Shown here piece after piece: positions 58,474 through 64,000 of a stretch of 64,000 nt of DNA (position 1 is its first letter; every line of letters begins with the position of its first letter). The DNA is from Bacteroidota bacterium. GTDB taxonomy: Bacteria > Bacteroidota > Bacteroidia > UKL13-3. The position numbers were made by a program, and so were the translations under genes. The stretch covers positions 1 through 64,000 of the forward strand of contig CANGVA010000009.1 of assembly GCA_947457395.1 (NCBI GenBank). The letters are read 5' to 3'. The notes beneath the pieces were generated by a model. The model saw only the letters and a list, made by a program, of their open reading frames with translations, was not told where the DNA came from and did not search any database.

Positions 58474-59849
58474 GAAGATTGCTTTTCATTTTGTTAAACG
58501 TATTCATTGCTGATGCTGTTTCAGTTTATGCTCAAACAGAAACAACGGTTTCTTTCCTCAGGCGCACCCGGCAGGCCTCTATGTATAATCCTGCTTTTGT
58601 TTCTCCCTATGCAACAAGTATTGGTATACCAATTCCTGTGTTGGGAAATATAAACCTCAATGTGAATCTTCGGGGTATTGATATAAACAGTGTACTTGGT
58701 TCAAAAGATGGGAATACGCTTGATCTGAATAAACTGAGCAACGAAATTAACACAGCCAGCTTTGGTGTAAATCAGTTCTTAGGACTTGATATTCTAAATG
58801 TACAAGTTCCCATTAAAAATTATCAGGTAGGAATAAATCTAACAACCAGGGTAAGTAATTTTATAGAGATTGATAAAACTTTTTTCGACTTTGTAGCAAA
58901 GGGGAACAGTGCATTCCTTGGTCAATCGGTTGATATCAGAGGGCTTGATGTAAATAGCCTGGCATATGCAGAGTTGGGCGTAAGTGTTGCCAGAGAGTTT
59001 GAAAGGTTTTCTGTTGGAGCTCGTTTTAAATATTTATCAGGTGCAGGTTATCTTTCTAGCACCGATTTAAAGGCCAATTATACGATAGGCGCTACAGCCC
59101 CTTTTGAAACAAGGGTTAAGGTAGGAGGCACCGTTCGTGCGGCAGGTTTGGTTCCGGTGCTGCTGGATACCATAGATGGGCAGGCGGTAAACTCAGACGA
59201 AAAGAATTTTGATTTAGGTGCCGATAAGTTAACAGATAACAGAGGTTATGCTGTTGATCTGGGTATGACTTATTGGATTACGCCACGGCTGATGGTGCAC
59301 GGATCTATTCTTGATTTGGGTTTCATCAATTGGCAATCCAATGCTTATCAATACAGATTTAAAGAGGTTGATGTGCAGTTTGGAGGTTTCTCCATTGAGC
59401 AAATTGAAGATTCAGATTTTCGCCAAAGATACCTGGATAGCTTAGGCGCTTTGTTTGAAACAGCAAAGGGAAGTAAAGAAGGTTTTACTGCATGGCTGCC
59501 TGCTCGTTTCACCTTTGGTGCCGATTATGAACTAACACTCAGAGACAAGGTGGGAGTGCTTTTGCAGGGGCAATATGTAGCAGCGCAATGGAGGCCGGCA
59601 TTTACTCTGGCATATTCCAGACAAGTTGGCACCAATTGGGATTTAACCGCCAACTATAGCTATTTTAATGGTTCTTTTAATAATCTCGGTTTTGGCACTG
59701 CCGTAAAATGGGGCGCAGCGCAGATATATTTTGTTCAGGATAATCTGTTGTTTTATTTTTTTCCTGAAAGTGCCCGCAACGTTTCCTTGCGTTTGGGTGT
59801 GAATTTGGTTTGGGGGGCGCCTAATGCCCGCAGGCCAAGGATACACTAA
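58470..59849 (+). CDS. DUF5723-like outer-membrane protein
   Basis: Signal peptide; RRTRQASMYNPAFVSPYATSIGIPIPVLGNINLNVNLRGI and repeated beta-strands; 4-nt overlap with the upstream lipoprotein gene. Confidence 0.8.
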   Translation: MRRLLFILLNVFIADAVSVYAQTETTVSFLRRTRQASMYNPAFVSPYATSIGIPIPVLGNINLNVNLRGIDINSVLGSKDGNTLDLNKLSNEINTASFGVNQFLGLDILNVQVPIKNYQVGINLTTRVSNFIEIDKTFFDFVAKGNSAFLGQSVDIRGLDVNSLAYAELGVSVAREFERFSVGARFKYLSGAGYLSSTDLKANYTIGATAPFETRVKVGGTVRAAGLVPVLLDTIDGQAVNSDEKNFDLGADKLTDNRGYAVDLGMTYWITPRLMVHGSILDLGFINWQSNAYQYRFKEVDVQFGGFSIEQIEDSDFRQRYLDSLGALFETAKGSKEGFTAWLPARFTFGADYELTLRDKVGVLLQGQYVAAQWRPAFTLAYSRQVGTNWDLTANYSYFNGSFNNLGFGTAVKWGAAQIYFVQDNLLFYFFPESARNVSLRLGVNLVWGAPNARRPRIH

Positions 59850-59850
59850 G

Positions 59851-59881
59851 TTTGCCTATGCCTGAAATTTGTTTAGGTTTG
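59851..59881 (+). promoter_or_regulatory. Candidate Bacteroidota promoter for accC
   Basis: TTTG (59851-59854), exactly 19-nt spacer, TAGGTTTG (59874-59881), matching TTTG-N19-TAnnTTTG; ATG at 59904. Confidence 0.65.
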
Positions 59882-59903
59882 TCAATTGAATTGATCTATC
59901 AAC

Positions 59904-61391
59904 ATGAGAAAAATATTAGTCGCCAATAGAGGTGAAATAGCGTTGCGTGTAATGCGCACATCCAAAGAATTGGGCATCAAAACGGTTGCCGTTTTTAGTG
60001 AAGCAGATAGAAATGCATTACATGTAAGGTATGCGGATGAGGCTATTTGCATTGGCCCTGCTGCTTCCAGCCAGTCATACTTAAAAATGGATACGATACT
60101 CGAAGCCGCACTCAAAACAGGAGCAGATGCCATACATCCAGGATATGGATTCCTATCAGAGAATGCAATTTTTGCAGACAAAGTGAAAGAAGCTGGCCTA
60201 ACTTTTATTGGACCCAGTGGTGATGCCATGCGCACCATGGGCAGTAAAATTGGAGCCAAGCAGGCGGTTGAAAAGTTTAATGTGCCAATGGTGCCCGGAA
60301 CAAAAGAAGCCATACAGGATGTGCAGGCTGCAAAAAAAATTGCAGCATCTATAGGCTTTCCGGTGTTAATCAAGGCATCTGCAGGCGGTGGAGGCAAAGG
60401 TATGCGCATTGTAAACCAGGAGACGGAGTTTGAAGAACAGATAAAACTGGCCCAAAGTGAAGCCATCTCTGCATTTGGAGATGGAGCTGTTTTTATTGAG
60501 AAGTATGTGGGATCGCCACGGCATATAGAAATACAAATACTGGGAGATAACTTTGGGAATATTGTATACCTGTTTGAGCGGGAATGTTCCATACAACGCA
60601 GACACCAAAAGCTGGTAGAGGAAGCACCTTCTTCTTGCCTTACTCCTGAAATAAGAAAGCAAATGGGCGAGGCTGCTGTAAATGTGGCCAAAGCATGCAA
60701 TTATAGTGGTGCAGGCACAGTAGAATTTTTGGTAGATGAACAGTTGAATTTTTACTTTCTGGAAATGAATACCCGCCTGCAGGTAGAACATCCGGTTACC
60801 GAGCAAATTGTGGGTTTGGATTTGGTGAAGGAGCAAATACGAGTAGCAAGGGGCGAAAAGTTGGGATATACCCAGCAAGATTTAGCCATTCATGGTCATG
60901 CCATTGAGTTAAGGGTATGCGCAGAAGATCCTGCCAACAATTTTCTTCCCGATATTGGAAAACTAACAACTTATAAAGTTCCGCAAGGCTACGGTGTTAG
61001 GGTTGATGATTCTTTTGAAGAGGGTATGGAAATTCCAATTCATTATGACCCAATGATTGCCAAGCTTATTACTTTTGGTAAAACCAGGCAGGAGGCAATT
61101 ACCCGCATGATAAGGGCTATTAAAGATTACAAGATAAGCGGAATAGAAACCACGTTGCCATTTGGATTATTTGTAATGCAGCATGAAGCATTCATAAACG
61201 GTAACTTTGATACCAAGTTTATTGATAAATATTTCAAGCCTGAGATGTTAACTCAGGAAACATCTCATGATGAGGTTGCCGCTATCGCTGCAGCCAAAAT
61301 TTTCTCAGAAGTTTATCCTGAAAAAGGCCAACTTTCTGTTTCTAATGAAAAAAACTCAAACCATTGGCTCCGCCAAAGAAGGAATTCCTAA
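59904..61391 (+). CDS. accC: Biotin carboxylase subunit (acetyl-/acyl-CoA carboxylase)
   Basis: MRKILVANRGEIALRVMRTSKELGIKTVAVFSEADRNALHVRYADEA, KASAGGGGKGMRIV, FLEMNTRLQVEHPVTEQIVGLDLV, HAIELRVCAEDP. Confidence 0.95.
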   Translation: MRKILVANRGEIALRVMRTSKELGIKTVAVFSEADRNALHVRYADEAICIGPAASSQSYLKMDTILEAALKTGADAIHPGYGFLSENAIFADKVKEAGLTFIGPSGDAMRTMGSKIGAKQAVEKFNVPMVPGTKEAIQDVQAAKKIAASIGFPVLIKASAGGGGKGMRIVNQETEFEEQIKLAQSEAISAFGDGAVFIEKYVGSPRHIEIQILGDNFGNIVYLFERECSIQRRHQKLVEEAPSSCLTPEIRKQMGEAAVNVAKACNYSGAGTVEFLVDEQLNFYFLEMNTRLQVEHPVTEQIVGLDLVKEQIRVARGEKLGYTQQDLAIHGHAIELRVCAEDPANNFLPDIGKLTTYKVPQGYGVRVDDSFEEGMEIPIHYDPMIAKLITFGKTRQEAITRMIRAIKDYKISGIETTLPFGLFVMQHEAFINGNFDTKFIDKYFKPEMLTQETSHDEVAAIAAAKIFSEVYPEKGQLSVSNEKNSNHWLRQRRNS

Positions 61392-61552
61392 ATTTTATTG
61401 TAAGAATTCTGGTTTCATATGATTTGAATCCCCTTTACTAAGCTAAAAACCATCTGAATGGGGGAATTCAGGTTAGGAGAAAACAAACTCTTTTTCGACA
61501 ACTGTTTTTTAGTTCTCATATTTTTATAAATTGCATAAATAATTTTAAGCTT

Positions 61553-64000
61553 ATGAGAAATATAAATACTTATCTAACGATGATTTTCTTGTTAATCATT
61601 GGATTAGCAAATGCACAGAACGTTTCTGTAACGGCTACACAGGGTGCACCTTCTGCCAGTTACCCTACTTTAAAGCAAGCAATTGATTCTATTAACACAG
61701 GCTTTTTCAGGGGAGACATTGTTATAACGGTAAACAGCTCAACAACCGAAACTGCCACGAGTAGACTAGATTCAAGTGGTATTAGCACAGGTGCTAACTA
61801 CACTTCCTTGCTTATTAGACCAGCCGATACTGCAACAGCGGAGAAGGTTATTTCTTATGGTGTTAATGGAGGAGTACTCCTAGATTTAAATGGAAGCGAT
61901 AATATTATAATTGATGGCAGGCCTCTTGGCTTGGGAGCAAATCGTCTGCTTGCATTCAGTCATACAAATCCGAATAACTCTGCAACGTCAACAACAATTC
62001 GTGTGATAAATGGTGTGAGGAATTTGCTGGTACGCTATTGCAGAATCAATAGTGCCACAACAGCCGGTACTACAGCTAATAATCCAAATATTTCACTCTC
62101 AACTTCTGCTGCTACCATTGGTAACAGGAATATCCAATTCTTATATAACACAATAACAGGTGGTGTAACAGGAATAAGCGCAATCGGCACATTAGCCAAT
62201 TTTATGGATAGTGTAAGGATTTGTTTTAATACTATCTCCAATGCCCAAAGTTCTTCTCTTAATATGAACGCTGTTAAAACAGCGGAAATTGACTCAAATG
62301 TTATTTCTCATACATCAATTTTTAGCGGATGGAATGTATTTGGATTATTTATAACACTTAATGCAGATGGTTCTAGTTATGAGGTGAGAAGAAACCGCAT
62401 ACAAAATTTGCAATCATCGACTACCACAGCTCAGATTATAGGGGTTATTATTTCTCCGGCTAATGCTGCTCCACTGCAAGTGCCAAAGCTAAATTTTATA
62501 AATAATGCCATTACATTAACTGCAACTAATGCTCCCATTGCACAGCTAAGAGGTGTGCAGTTTCAAGGAACAACCAACCCGGCAGAGGTAAGTATATTAT
62601 ATAACACCATCCGATTAGGTGGAAGCGGCTCAGGAACCACAGGAAATCCTGCCACTATGGGTTTATGGAAATCTAACACCTCCACCTCTGGTATTTTCAG
62701 GTGTTTCAACAATTTATTTATCAATACAAGAACCGGTGCAACGAACTCAGCAATTGGATATTGGAATCAAACGCCAACTGCAGGAATAAATTCTTCTGAT
62801 TTTAATACTGTTTGGGGAGTTGGAGCTTTTCAACTGGCTTGGGGAGGATTTCTTTATAATTCTGAAGCCAATTGGAAAACTGCAGCAGCGCCTAATGAGC
62901 AAAACTCGGTTATTGGCAATGTAACGTTTAATGCGGCTCTGGAGCCAACTTTTAATCCAGGTGTTAATAGTGCCAGACTTATGGTAGGTTCCGCTTCCCT
63001 TCCTTTAAGTGTTACCCAAGATATTTATGGAACAACCAGAAGTTTAAATTATCCATACAAAGGTGCTTTCGAGGCATTAACTCCTCCGGATACCAACGAT
63101 GCTTCGGTAATAATCATGTATACGTTTGGTAAAATACCAACAGGAACAGCTGATACCATTAGGGCTTTGATAAGAAATAACGGAGCAAAAGATTTAAGTA
63201 ACTTAGATATAACCTTAACAGGCACTTTACAAGCATTTAGCGGCACACTTACTTTACCTTCTTTGCCAAGATTCCGCGATACCATTATCAATGTAACACC
63301 TTACACTCCTTTTATTTTGGGTTTCGATACGATGCGAGTAAGTGTTCCGCAAGATCAGAACAATACAAACAATGTGGTTCAGTGGATAAGGGAAAATACC
63401 CTTAACGCCTTGTCTTATACTCAAACCGGACAAGCACAAGCTGGCAATGTTGGAACTAATCCTGAAGGTGAGATTGTTGCAAAATTCACAACGCCTGTGC
63501 CTAATTTCGTGAATCAGGTTAATGTTAATTTTACTAATGGTGCATTCACTTCATGGCCATTTCAGGTTGTTATTTATCCTGATTCAGGAGGCATAAATGG
63601 TCCGTCAAGAACACCTATTTACGTTTCTGCTACTCAAAATACGGTTAATGGAATATTTAACCTAACAGTTCCTTCTGTTCCTGTTTCAGGTTCATTTTAT
63701 CTGGGGGTTAGGCAAACAACTGCAAATAATATTGGATTCGCTTATCAGAATGAAAATCCGATAAGAAACCGTACTTTTTATTTCAGACAAGGTACGGGCT
63801 ACGCAACTGCAGTGTGGAATGATTTTGCGGTGAATGCTGCCAATCAGTTCAGATTTATGATTGAGCCAAGGCTTAAAATCAATGATGACTTAGGTGTTAT
63901 AGACTTGTTTGCTCCTTCTTCCGCTTCGTGCGTAACCAATCCTAGCCAGCCCATTGTTGTCAGGGTTCAAAACCTAGGCTTATTGCAACAGAACTTCAAT
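61553..64000 (+). CDS. Large secreted protein with parallel-beta/adhesin-like repeats, partial (3' end off window)
   Basis: ATG at 61553 opens MRNINTYLTMIFLLIIGLANAQNVSVTATQGAPSASYPTLKQAIDSINTG... and stays open to base 64000; signal peptide, pectate-lyase-like strand repeats, then DTNDASVIIMYTFGKIPTGTADTIRALIRNNG-type modules. Absent from ORF track because it is open-ended. Confidence 0.9.
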   Translation, partial: MRNINTYLTMIFLLIIGLANAQNVSVTATQGAPSASYPTLKQAIDSINTGFFRGDIVITVNSSTTETATSRLDSSGISTGANYTSLLIRPADTATAEKVISYGVNGGVLLDLNGSDNIIIDGRPLGLGANRLLAFSHTNPNNSATSTTIRVINGVRNLLVRYCRINSATTAGTTANNPNISLSTSAATIGNRNIQFLYNTITGGVTGISAIGTLANFMDSVRICFNTISNAQSSSLNMNAVKTAEIDSNVISHTSIFSGWNVFGLFITLNADGSSYEVRRNRIQNLQSSTTTAQIIGVIISPANAAPLQVPKLNFINNAITLTATNAPIAQLRGVQFQGTTNPAEVSILYNTIRLGGSGSGTTGNPATMGLWKSNTSTSGIFRCFNNLFINTRTGATNSAIGYWNQTPTAGINSSDFNTVWGVGAFQLAWGGFLYNSEANWKTAAAPNEQNSVIGNVTFNAALEPTFNPGVNSARLMVGSASLPLSVTQDIYGTTRSLNYPYKGAFEALTPPDTNDASVIIMYTFGKIPTGTADTIRALIRNNGAKDLSNLDITLTGTLQAFSGTLTLPSLPRFRDTIINVTPYTPFILGFDTMRVSVPQDQNNTNNVVQWIRENTLNALSYTQTGQAQAGNVGTNPEGEIVAKFTTPVPNFVNQVNVNFTNGAFTSWPFQVVIYPDSGGINGPSRTPIYVSATQNTVNGIFNLTVPSVPVSGSFYLGVRQTTANNIGFAYQNENPIRNRTFYFRQGTGYATAVWNDFAVNAANQFRFMIEPRLKINDDLGVIDLFAPSSASCVTNPSQPIVVRVQNLGLLQQNFN

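Noticed and set aside
59882-60700. 272-aa antisense ORF on the minus strand
   Set aside because: Lies almost entirely inside accC on the opposite strand; low-complexity Ser/Ala/Pro composition and no recognisable motif, so an antisense shadow ORF.
61426-61469. GAATCCCC...GGGGGAATTC as an accC terminator or riboswitch
   Set aside because: Only short stems with a bulge and long loop; no match to a known riboswitch core that I could recognise.
1-64000. CRISPR arrays, tRNA/rRNA genes, IS elements or prophage
   Set aside because: Read-through of both strands showed no regularly spaced repeats, no T-loop GGTTCGAATCC-type tRNA signature, no transposase or integrase motifs. A tRNAscan/Infernal and ISfinder run would be decisive.

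Overview
This 64 kb window looks like an ordinary chromosomal segment of a Bacteroidota bacterium, probably Chitinophagales/Sphingobacteriales-like (inference from a T9SS-type C-terminal sorting domain, GldC, GSCFA and DUF5683-like proteins, and TAnnTTTG-type promoter motifs). It is densely coded. Main blocks: topA; an aroC-aroA-aroB cluster divergent from proline dehydrogenase; parA-parB; DUF5683-dapB-lepB; asparaginase/Sua5/SNF2; dapF; an HtrA protease; a complete aa3/caa3-type cytochrome c oxidase operon (coxB-ctaD-ctaA-ctaB-two subunit III genes-subunit IV-SCO1-DUF420-CxxC membrane protein-DUF983); PhoH; an OMP/TonB-like receptor; gldC; M23 peptidase; alaS; yebC; a sugar transferase; a three-gene envelope cluster; and accC. 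Two real CDSs run off the window edges and are missing from the ORF track: a lipoprotein at 1-332 (-) and a large secreted protein from 61553 (+). I found no rRNA, tRNA, CRISPR array, transposon or prophage. I did not find a clear undescribed defence-like or mobile system. The most interesting signals are: a cytochrome c domain at the N-terminus of oxidase subunit II; a small CxxC protein in the oxidase operon; clustered inverted repeats, including parS-like half-sites, upstream of parAB; nested palindromes in a candidate topA promoter; a series of convergent gene pairs with almost no 3' spacing; and an uncharacterised 920-aa protein with an adjoining lipoprotein and OM-barrel gene. Family assignments come from reading motifs in the translations, not from database searches.
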